The position numbers and the translations under genes were made by a program. From DATJFQ01 sp035492775 (GTDB taxonomy: Bacteria; Acidobacteriota; Vicinamibacteria; Vicinamibacterales; 2-12-FULL-66-21), in the NCBI GenBank assembly GCA_035492775.1, contig DATJIW010000074.1, positions 1 to 64,000 on the forward strand: a DNA stretch of 64,000 bases, in the 5' to 3' direction. The notes below the pieces were generated by a model that was not told where the DNA came from, did no database searches, and was given only the letters and a program-made list of their open reading frames with translations. This document shows positions 9,156 to 16,048 of this stretch, one piece after another (position 1 is the stretch's first letter; the number at the start of each line of letters is the position of its first letter).

Positions 9156-12008
9156 CTATTTCTTCGCTTCAGCCGGCCGCAGTGTCACGACGGTGTACCG
9201 TTCGGCCGGGAAATAGGTCTTGAACGCGTCTTGAATGGAAGCTCGCGTGAGTGCGTCGATGCGCTCGGAGCGGTGCAAGATGGACGAGGGATCCTGGTTG
9301 AAGAGGTGTTCCGCCTGCAGGCGCCCGAGCCAATAGGCATTCTGCTTCAGCGACGTTTCATAGTTGCGCCGCGCCGTCTCCTTGGCGCGATTCAGCAGGT
9401 CCTCATTTGGCCCTTCCGTCTGCAGCCGTTTCACCTCGGCAAATACCCTGGCTGTCATGGCGTCGATATTTTCCGGTGCGGCGCCAAACACGATCTCGAT
9501 GTGCCCGTCGCCGCGCTGCGGCAGGCTCTGCGACAGCCCGGCGCTCACCGTGTAGGTCTGCCCCAGATCCTCGCGCAGGATGTCGCGAAGCGAGATCTCG
9601 AGCACGTCCGCCGCGGCATTGACGCGCTCCTGCTCCTGAGCGTCGGGTGGCGGATCGGCAAAGAAGCTGATGACAGTCTGGCTCTTCGGTTCCGTTCCCT
9701 TGTCGACCTCCGCCTTTACGACCGCGGACGGAAAGTGAATCCTCATGTCGGAAAACGACGCCCCGGTGTTGTGGGTCGAGGGGAGAGACCCGACATACCG
9801 CGCGAGCAGCGGCACGGCATCGTCCACCTTGAAGGCGCCAACCATGAAGAACGTGAAGTCAGCGGCGTTCGAGAAACGCTGCTTGTAGAAATCGATCATC
9901 TTCTGGCGGTCGAGCGTGTTGACGCGTTCAACCGTCAACGGCTTCGAGGTGTAATGGTTCGAGCTGTTCACTTCCTCGACCTTGTCGCCAAACACGGCGT
10001 CGGGGTTGTCCAACCGGTTGACCACCGCCGCATTCAGCTGCTTTTTCAACAACTCGAACGCCTCCGGATCGTTTCCGGGCTGCGTGAACTTCGCGTACAG
10101 CAGTTGAAGCGCCGTTTCGAGTTCCGCAGGTGCGGCGGACCCGGCGAAGCCCTGCGTCGACAAGGAGATCGTCGGGCTCGCGCCGGCAAGCTTGCCGGCA
10201 AGCAGCTTCTGCAGATCCAGCGCCTTGAGGCCGGCAGCGCCGGAGAGGCTCACGAGCGCGCTCGCGAGCGACGCCTCGGGAAAATCCTGCGGGGGCGCAA
10301 GCGACAGACCGCCCTTCGCATACATGCTGAAGAGCACCTGATCGTTCTTGAAGTCAGTGGGTTTGAGCCACGCCTGCAAGCCATTGGCAAACGTCACGAC
10401 GGTGACGCCGATATCGTCGATCGTCTTCGTGGCGGTGACGGCGGCCGGGGACGGCTTCGTCTCGAGCAGTTCGCGGTTCGTCGACGTGTCGTTCCACGGC
10501 GTGACAGCCACGCTGTCCACCGATTGGATGGCAGTCCGCACTTCCGCTTCCGTCGGCACTTTCACGTCGGGCTTCTGCGGGGCGTTCACGAGCACGACGC
10601 GGCTGTCGTCCGAAAAGAGCTCCTTCGCGAGGCTGGACACTTCGGCGGCTGAAATGCCCGGGAGGACCTGCTGCAGCAATCGGTACTCGTAATCGATTCC
10701 GGGGCTCGGCTCGTCTTCCAGGAAATTGTCGAGATATTCCTGCGCGTACGAGCTGCTCTCGGTCTTGTCGCGTTCGTTGTAGGCCCGTTCGTATTGCGCG
10801 CTCATCCGCTTCTTGGCGCGATCGAGTTCGGAAGCCGCAAAGCCGAACTGGCGCGCGCGCTTGGCCTCGATCCCTATCGCCGTCATGCCGTCCAGGATCC
10901 CGCCGCTCTGCACGTTGGCGCCGAGCGCCACGGTGTCCACCTTCGGACTGAGATTGCCGCCGTAGAAACCGGCACCGAGGAACCTGGCATCGGGTCGCCG
11001 CGTCAGCTCGTCGAAGCGCTCGTTGAGCATCGCTTCGAAGAAGCGCCGAACGAGATCGCGCCGGTAATCGGCGGCGGTACGTTCGTATTCGCGCGGCCGC
11101 TTCCGGATGATGTTCACGGACGATTCCGTCAGTTCCGGATCAGTGACGATGCTGACCAGCAGCTCCTTCTGCAGCGGCACGTCGTCCACGCGCGGCACCG
11201 GATTGCCGTCACGCGCCTTCAGCGGCGAGAACTTGGCCCGGATGGCCTCGAGCATCCGATCGGGATCCGCGTCACCCACGAGCACGAGTGCCATGCGATC
11301 GGGACGGTAGAACATGTCGTAGAAGGCGCGCAGGCGTTCGGGCGGGAAGGAACGGATGATGTCTGGCTTGCCGATCGGAATGCGCTCGGCGTAGCGGGAG
11401 TGGTAATAGAGAACCGGGATCTCCTTGTCGCGTACTCGCGAAGCGGCTCCCAGTCCGCCGCGCCACTCCTCGATTACGACCCCGCGTTCCTTGTCGATCT
11501 CTTTGGGATCGAGGGTCAGGCCGCCGGCGAAATCCGACATCGCGTCGAGCCCGCGATCGACGATCTCGGGCTTGTCCGATGGCAGGTCGAGCATGTAGAC
11601 GGTCTCTTCGAAACCGGTATACGCGTTGACGTGCGGCCCGAGGCGCGCGCCGGTGGATTCGAAGTAGGAAATCAGTTCACCCGGCTTGAAATGCGCGCCG
11701 CCATTGAACGCCATGTGCTCCAGCATGTGCGCGAGCCCCTGCTGGTCGTCCGCTTCGTCGAGCGAGCCGGTTTTCACGGCCAGCCTGAGCAGCACGCGAT
11801 TCGCCGGGCGGGCGTTACGACGGACGTAGTATCGCAGCCCGTTCGGCAGCGTGCCGGTCTTGACCGCCGCATCGAACGGGATTGGCGACTGGAGCGGGAT
11901 CGGCGCAGCCGGCTGAGTCTGGGCGGGCGCCGTTTGTTGCGCGGATACGGCGGCGGCCGAGAGCGTGCAGAACAGAAGTACAGCGGAATGGGCGCGGCGG
12001 CGAAACAT
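9156..12008 (-). CDS. M16-family zinc metallopeptidase, secreted (pitrilysin-like)
   Basis: 950 aa with an N-terminal signal peptide (MFRRRAHSAVLLFCTLSAAAVSAQ). The inverted zinc motif HxxEH is present as His94-Met-Leu-Glu97-His98 in LAHMLEHMAFNGG, with the distal acidic ligand region near IEEWRGG. A second, catalytically silent M16-like half fills residues ~520-940, the two-domain arrangement usual for about 900-aa periplasmic members of this family. These enzymes degrade peptides or process outer-membrane and periplasmic proteins. A TACAGT box 6 nt before the ATG suggests a leaderless transcript. The gene stands alone, with the neighbouring kinase 95 bp downstream. Confidence 0.93.
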   Translation of the reverse strand: MFRRRAHSAVLLFCTLSAAAVSAQQTAPAQTQPAAPIPLQSPIPFDAAVKTGTLPNGLRYYVRRNARPANRVLLRLAVKTGSLDEADDQQGLAHMLEHMAFNGGAHFKPGELISYFESTGARLGPHVNAYTGFEETVYMLDLPSDKPEIVDRGLDAMSDFAGGLTLDPKEIDKERGVVIEEWRGGLGAASRVRDKEIPVLYYHSRYAERIPIGKPDIIRSFPPERLRAFYDMFYRPDRMALVLVGDADPDRMLEAIRAKFSPLKARDGNPVPRVDDVPLQKELLVSIVTDPELTESSVNIIRKRPREYERTAADYRRDLVRRFFEAMLNERFDELTRRPDARFLGAGFYGGNLSPKVDTVALGANVQSGGILDGMTAIGIEAKRARQFGFAASELDRAKKRMSAQYERAYNERDKTESSSYAQEYLDNFLEDEPSPGIDYEYRLLQQVLPGISAAEVSSLAKELFSDDSRVVLVNAPQKPDVKVPTEAEVRTAIQSVDSVAVTPWNDTSTNRELLETKPSPAAVTATKTIDDIGVTVVTFANGLQAWLKPTDFKNDQVLFSMYAKGGLSLAPPQDFPEASLASALVSLSGAAGLKALDLQKLLAGKLAGASPTISLSTQGFAGSAAPAELETALQLLYAKFTQPGNDPEAFELLKKQLNAAVVNRLDNPDAVFGDKVEEVNSSNHYTSKPLTVERVNTLDRQKMIDFYKQRFSNAADFTFFMVGAFKVDDAVPLLARYVGSLPSTHNTGASFSDMRIHFPSAVVKAEVDKGTEPKSQTVISFFADPPPDAQEQERVNAAADVLEISLRDILREDLGQTYTVSAGLSQSLPQRGDGHIEIVFGAAPENIDAMTARVFAEVKRLQTEGPNEDLLNRAKETARRNYETSLKQNAYWLGRLQAEHLFNQDPSSILHRSERIDALTRASIQDAFKTYFPAERYTVVTLRPAEAKK

Positions 12009-12014
12009 CGGGCG

Positions 12015-12020
12015 ACTGTA
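12015..12020 (-). promoter_or_regulatory. TACAGT -10 box, 6 nt before the M16 peptidase ATG
   Basis: On the minus strand TACAGT is followed by six bases and then the ATG at 12008, with no space for a ribosome-binding site. Candidate leaderless promoter. Confidence 0.45.
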
Positions 12021-12046
12021 ACACGTGCCAGGATGTGCGGGCTGCG

Positions 12047-12304
12047 TCAGCGCCCAAGCTCGGCGATGGCGGCGTCGAATTCTTCGAGCAACATCCGCTC
12101 GGTGTCGCCGAGAGACTTGATAGCCGCCGTCTGATCGCGGAGCTTCTGCATCTGCAGAGAGTTGAAGGATCCGCTCTCGCGGATCGCCACGCTGACTTCG
12201 TTCACTGCCTGATGAAGCCGTCGGGCCGCACGCTGTCGTGCTTCGCTTTGCGCGAGGACGTCAGTCGCAAGTGCTAACAGGTTATGGACGTGACGGTTAT
12301 CCAT
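12047..12304 (-). CDS. 85-aa hypothetical coiled-coil protein
   Basis: 85 aa, charged and almost entirely helical by composition (QSEARQRAARRLHQAVNEV and TERMLLEEFDAAIAELG). There is no signal peptide or membrane span. It sits 38 bp upstream of the M16 peptidase on the same strand. I do not recognise a family. A short adaptor, chaperone or anti-sigma-like helical hairpin is possible, but nothing in the sequence decides. The ATG lies in a region without a clear ribosome-binding site. Confidence 0.5.
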   Translation of the reverse strand: MDNRHVHNLLALATDVLAQSEARQRAARRLHQAVNEVSVAIRESGSFNSLQMQKLRDQTAAIKSLGDTERMLLEEFDAAIAELGR

Positions 12305-12391
12305 TTACCGGGTCGCAGACGCCAGTGCGTCCACGTTACCCGGCGGAAGTATTTAATGCAACCCCGAATACCGGATCAGCTTCGCTTTTCC

Positions 12392-12967
12392 TCAGCGAAA
12401 GCGTGAGAGATCGAGGCGCGCGGTCCAGAGAACGTCGCCTTTGTCGTCCACCACCACGATCGCCGGGACGGACGCGCTCGCGATGTCCGCGACGGAAAAT
12501 ACGGCTTCGAGATGCACTCCGGTGAGCGCCGTGCCCGGACTCGGCCGGGGAACGGCGAATATCGCGGTCCGCTGGAAATTCCGAGGCGCCAGTGGCGCTG
12601 TCCGTGGACCTGTCTGGATATACAGATCGTACCCGGGCGCTTTTATGTACGTGTTGAACGGACTGAGACTCGCGTCGACGTCGATGGTGACGAGCCCGCG
12701 ATACGGCACGATTGCGTGCTCGAGGTCGCGCTCCGTGAAACCGTATTCCCCCTGGTTCGCCCGATCGCGGACGATGAGGACGGCGCGGCGGAACTCGGTG
12801 GTGATCTCCGCTTTGGTGATGGGGCCGCTGGGCGCCAGCTGATAGCCGGCATTGAACGCGTCGTACAACGCCTGATCCCCGGTCCGGCCAAGGCGGAGCG
12901 CATCCCGCAGGGCATCGGTCTGACCGACAGCCAGCGTGAGGGCGATGATCGTCAGGAGGGTCCGCAT
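12392..12967 (-). CDS. Exported hypothetical protein, 191 aa
   Basis: The chosen start is the ATG at 12967 because it opens a signal peptide (MRTLLTIIALTLAVGQTDA); an upstream in-frame extension would be low-complexity read-through into the neighbouring gene. An AGGAGGGT-like sequence is complementary to 16S rRNA just before it. The mature part has a mixed alpha/beta composition with a DVDASLSPFNTYIKAPGYDLYIQTGP segment and ends DDKGDVLWTARLDLSRF. I do not recognise the family. It is divergent from the cyclodeaminase-like gene, with 31 bp between the starts. Confidence 0.65.
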   Translation of the reverse strand: MRTLLTIIALTLAVGQTDALRDALRLGRTGDQALYDAFNAGYQLAPSGPITKAEITTEFRRAVLIVRDRANQGEYGFTERDLEHAIVPYRGLVTIDVDASLSPFNTYIKAPGYDLYIQTGPRTAPLAPRNFQRTAIFAVPRPSPGTALTGVHLEAVFSVADIASASVPAIVVVDDKGDVLWTARLDLSRFR

Positions 12968-12986
12968 GGCGCGCGTCGTTCTCGCA

Positions 12987-12992
12987 TAGGAT
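12987..12992 (+). promoter_or_regulatory. TAGGAT -10-like box, 6 nt before ATG
   Basis: TAGGAT at 12987-12992 is followed by six bases and the ATG at 12999. Candidate leaderless promoter for the cyclodeaminase-like gene and truA. Confidence 0.4.
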
Positions 12993-12998
12993 CGCGAG

Positions 12999-13964
12999 AT
13001 GGGCGGGTCGGTGCAAGTCCGCGTGATCGACGAATCTACCTTGCGTGCGGCGATTACCCCGGCGGTGGCCGTCCGCGCGATGCAGGAAGCCTTTCGCGCC
13101 GACGGCGAAGGGCGCACGCACGTCCCCCCTGTCATCAACCTCGAAGTCCCCGGCACGCGCGGCGAGTTCCACATCAAGACGGCGCTCATCGAGGGGTTTC
13201 CACGCATGGCCGTGAAGGTGGCCAGCGGCTTCTATGACAACGCCTCGCGTGGTCTTCCAAGCGGTTCCGGCCTGATGGCCGTCTTCAGTGCGGACACGGG
13301 ACTGCCGGAGGCGCTGCTGCTGGATAACGGTTTCCTCACCGACATCCGGACGGGCGCGGCCGGCGCCGTAGCGGCAGACGTGCTGGCCCGGCGTCGGATC
13401 GACTGCGTGGGTCTGCTGGGATCCGGTGTGCAGGCGCGCCACCAGGTACGCTGCCTTCGCGTCGTCCGCGAGTTCGCGAAAATCGCCGTGTGGAGTCCCA
13501 ACGCGGCGCACGCCGGGATCTTTGCCAACGACATGCGCGCGGAGGGTTTCGAGGTCGTGGTGCGCAGCGATCCTCAGGCGGTGTGCCGCGAGGCCGACGT
13601 GATCGTCACGGCCACTCCGTCGCGTGCGCCGCTGGTGCGAGCAGACTGGCTGCGACCGGGGCAGCACCTCACGGCGCTGGGGTCGGATTCGCCCGGCAAA
13701 CAGGAACTCGAGCCGGAGTGCCTCGATGCCGCCGACCTCGTCGTCGTCGATCGATTCGCCCAATGTTCTGCGTTCGGCGAACTGAAACACGCGATCGCGG
13801 CCGGTCTGATCACCCGTCACGACGTGCATGCGGAGCTCGGTCAGATCGTCGCCGGCGGCAAAGCCGGCCGGACGGACGACTCGCAGCTCACGATCGCCGA
13901 TCTGACCGGCATCGGTTTCCAGGACACCGCGATCGCGAGCGCGGCGCTCGACCTGATCGGCTGA
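12999..13964 (+). CDS. Ornithine cyclodeaminase / mu-crystallin family NAD(P)-dependent protein
   Basis: 321 aa, the usual family length. The N-terminal substrate-binding part has EFHIKTALIEG and the paired Lys region AVKVASGFYDN. A Rossmann segment follows with GLLGSGVQARHQV (GxGxxA-type loop) and DVIVTATPSRAPLV. C-terminal QLTIADLTGIGFQDTAIAS is also typical. Members include ornithine cyclodeaminase, delta1-pyrroline-2-carboxylate or ketimine reductases, alanine dehydrogenases and ectoine-pathway EutC. The sequence alone does not separate these. Its stop codon overlaps the truA start by one base, so the two are translated from one mRNA although no metabolic link is known. Confidence 0.88.
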   Translation: MGGSVQVRVIDESTLRAAITPAVAVRAMQEAFRADGEGRTHVPPVINLEVPGTRGEFHIKTALIEGFPRMAVKVASGFYDNASRGLPSGSGLMAVFSADTGLPEALLLDNGFLTDIRTGAAGAVAADVLARRRIDCVGLLGSGVQARHQVRCLRVVREFAKIAVWSPNAAHAGIFANDMRAEGFEVVVRSDPQAVCREADVIVTATPSRAPLVRADWLRPGQHLTALGSDSPGKQELEPECLDAADLVVVDRFAQCSAFGELKHAIAAGLITRHDVHAELGQIVAGGKAGRTDDSQLTIADLTGIGFQDTAIASAALDLIG

Positions 13965-14752
13965 TGGCGCGGTTCAAGCTCACGATCGAGTACGCGGGCA
14001 CTCGCTACAGCGGCTGGCAGATTCAGAAGAACGCTCGGACCGTTCAGGGAGAACTCGCGCACGCGATTCAGCAGGCCGCCGGCCGCAGGGAATTCGAGCT
14101 GTATGGCGCGGGACGGACGGACGCCGGCGTGCACGCGCTGGCGCAAGTGGCGCACCTGGATGTCTACACGTCCCTCGAGGCGCACACGCTGTGCGCCCGC
14201 ATCAACGAGCGTCTGCCCGCGGACATCCACGTCAACGATGCGGCGCCCGTTCCACATCGGTTCCACGCGCGTCACGACGCGCGATCCCGCAGCTACCTGT
14301 ACCAGGTCAGCCGGCGGAAATCGGCGTTCTTCAAGCCATACGTGTGGTGGGTGAAGGAGGAGCTCGACGCTGACGCAATGCGCGCCGCGGCATCCGCGTT
14401 CGTCGGTCTGAAGCCGTTCGATTCGTTCACCGCCGACGAGCCGGACGAGAAGTCGACGAAGGTCCTCATCGAGCGCGTCGAAATCGCGGAAGAGGGCGCG
14501 CTCGTCCTGATTCGTGTGATCGGCTCGCATTTTCTATGGCGCATGGTGCGCCGGATGGCGGGCGTGCTTGCCGGTGTCGGACGTGGAGAGCTGGAGATTC
14601 GCGACGTCGCCGGATTGTTCGGGTCGAAGTCGGCGGTGCCGGCCGCGCTCACGGCACCCGCGTCGGGGCTGTTTCTCGAAGGGGTCTACTATCGCCCCGG
14701 CGACGGACCCGGGCCGCTTCACGGCCCGCTCCGCGTTCCGCTCGCCGGCTGA
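13964..14752 (+). CDS. truA: tRNA pseudouridine(38-40) synthase TruA
   Basis: 262 aa from the ATG at 13964, which shares its first base with the stop codon of the preceding gene. The N-terminal FKLTIEYAGTRYSGWQIQ is the TruA signature. The catalytic aspartate is in GAGRTDAGVHALAQVAH. C-terminal GSHFLWRMVRRMAGVL and the final SGLFLEGVYY element also match. It converts uridines 38-40 in the tRNA anticodon arm to pseudouridine. The longer reading frame upstream of 13964 is read-through of the cyclodeaminase in another frame and is not part of the gene. It converges with the isoaspartyl methyltransferase gene. Confidence 0.96.
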   Translation: MARFKLTIEYAGTRYSGWQIQKNARTVQGELAHAIQQAAGRREFELYGAGRTDAGVHALAQVAHLDVYTSLEAHTLCARINERLPADIHVNDAAPVPHRFHARHDARSRSYLYQVSRRKSAFFKPYVWWVKEELDADAMRAAASAFVGLKPFDSFTADEPDEKSTKVLIERVEIAEEGALVLIRVIGSHFLWRMVRRMAGVLAGVGRGELEIRDVAGLFGSKSAVPAALTAPASGLFLEGVYYRPGDGPGPLHGPLRVPLAG

Positions 14753-14770
14753 CGCCCGGCATTCAACAAA

Positions 14771-15391
14771 TCAGCGCGTTTTTCGGACGAGCGGAACGAA
14801 GCGCACGCCGATCGTCGTGATCGTTTCCAGGGCACTGCCTTGTTTGCGCAGCACGTGCAGGTCCTGGTTCCATTCGCCGACGGGAATCGCGATGATGCCG
14901 CCGTCCCGGAGTTGGTCGAGGAGGGGGTGCGGCACCGCGCCCGCTGCGGCTGCGGCCACGAGCACGCGGTCGTACGGCGCATGCTCAGGCCAGCCGTCGT
15001 GCCCGTCGCCGACGCGCAGGTGGATGTTGCTGTACCCGAGCGACGAAAGCGTCTGTTGCGCGCGCTGCGCGAGCGGCTCGACGATCTCGACGCCGTAGAC
15101 TTCCGACGCGATCTCCGCGAGCACTGCCGACTGATAGCCACAGCCGACGCCGATCTCCAGAACCGTGTTACCCGGCTCCAGACGCAGCGCGTCCGTCATG
15201 AACGCCACGATGTAGGGCTGCGAGATGGTCTGGCCGAAGCCGATCGAAATGGGGTGATCGTCGTACGCTTCGTGCTCGTGCCCGGCTGGAACGAACAGAT
15301 GGCGCGGGACCTTGCGCATCGCGGCAAGCACGCGCGGATCCTCGATCCCGCGCGCCGCGATCTGCGAGTCGACCATCTGATCTGCGGTCAC
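14771..15391 (-). CDS. pcm: Protein-L-isoaspartate O-methyltransferase
   Basis: 206 aa with a GTG start at 15391. It has the characteristic N-terminal MVDSQIAARGI.DPRVLAAM and PRHLFVP elements, then DHPISIGFGQTISQPYIVAFM. The SAM-binding motif I is VLEIGVGCGYQSAVLAE, and post-motif DRVLVAAAA with PLLDQL follows. It methylates isoaspartyl residues in age-damaged proteins so that they return to aspartate. It lies about 100 bp downstream of the selenocysteine-type peroxiredoxin on the same strand. The two could form a protein-repair and antioxidant unit, but that link is inference. Confidence 0.95.
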   Translation of the reverse strand: MTADQMVDSQIAARGIEDPRVLAAMRKVPRHLFVPAGHEHEAYDDHPISIGFGQTISQPYIVAFMTDALRLEPGNTVLEIGVGCGYQSAVLAEIASEVYGVEIVEPLAQRAQQTLSSLGYSNIHLRVGDGHDGWPEHAPYDRVLVAAAAAGAVPHPLLDQLRDGGIIAIPVGEWNQDLHVLRKQGSALETITTIGVRFVPLVRKTR

Positions 15392-15487
15392 GGAAACACG
15401 CAGCTGCCAGCTCCCCGGTCACCAGCTGTCAGGAGGAACCCGGCAACCCAACCGGTGACTGGTAACCCGGAAACTGGACTACCCTCG

Positions 15488-16012
15488 TTATTTCTTCCTG
15501 GTTCCGAGTTCCGCGAGCCTGGCGGCCATGTCGTCACCAGCCGTACCGGGGCGGACCTCCTTGTCGACGTAGAGGATCTTGCCGTCGGGACCGATGTAAA
15601 ACGTCCACCGCGAGGCGAACGAGCGACCTGGCGCGATGACGCCATACGCGTTTGCCGTTTCCTTCGACGGATCGCTGAGCAATGTGAAATCAGCTTCGGT
15701 GGATTCCGCGAAGCGCTTGTTGGTATCGGGGTCGTCGACGCTCGCCATGAAATACGCGACGTCATAAGAACCGAGGTTGGGGCCGCTCGCACGGAGCGAT
15801 TTGCATTCGGCCGTTCACCCGCCGGTGAACGCCTTCGGGAACCACGCCAGCACGACGGTTTTTCCCCGGTAGTCCGACAGCTTGTGCACATGGCCGTCGG
15901 ATCCCGGCAGCGAGAAGTCCGGCGCCTGGTCCCCCGGTTTCAACTCTGCCGGCGCAGCGCCCTGAATCGCCATCGCGAGGCCCGCGAGGCACAGGACCGC
16001 AAGTTTCAGCAT
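15488..16012 (-). CDS. Selenocysteine-containing peroxiredoxin (TGA = Sec66)
   Basis: Read with the in-frame TGA at 15815-15817 as selenocysteine, this is one 174-aa ORF. It has a signal peptide (MLKLAVLCLAGLAMAIQG), the AhpC/Prx core opening LKPGDQAPDFSLPGSDG, then AWFPKAFTGG, the TGA, and TAECKSLR. The TGA falls exactly where this family has its peroxidatic cysteine. The frame then continues without a break through family-typical YFMASVDDPDTNKRFAEST, LLSDPSKETANAYGV and YIGPDGKILYVDK. Cys70 (U-x3-C) could be the resolving residue. A standard gene call would split it into 65-aa and 86-aa pieces. It should be a periplasmic or secreted peroxide reductase. It sits 36 bp downstream of an ADOP permease. 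Confidence 0.85.
15781..15814 (-). promoter_or_regulatory. Candidate bacterial SECIS stem-loop just after the TGA
   Basis: Numbering from the base after UGA, nt 17-21 (CGCUC) pair with nt 27-31 (GAGCG), with an optional U16-G32 wobble. They close a five-base loop, CGUGC, that starts at nt 22. G is the second loop base and is followed by U. The loop distance, the stem of at least 4 bp and a G in the first two loop bases fit the published bacterial SECIS description as I know it. An alternative outer pairing, GGCC at nt 3-6 with GGCC at nt 31-34, is also possible. The folding was done by eye. Confidence 0.6.
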
Positions 16013-16048
16013 AAGTAAAGATCTTATAACGGTTTCGGCGGCGCCGCG

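Noticed and set aside
12968..13207. N-terminal extension of the 191-aa exported protein
   Set aside because: It would overlap the divergent cyclodeaminase gene and hide the signal peptide. The ATG at 12967 has a ribosome-binding site.
15488..16012. Reading the peroxiredoxin as a frameshifted or nonsense pseudogene
   Set aside because: The two parts are exactly in frame, sequence after the TGA keeps family features, and the TGA is at the one position where Sec is expected.
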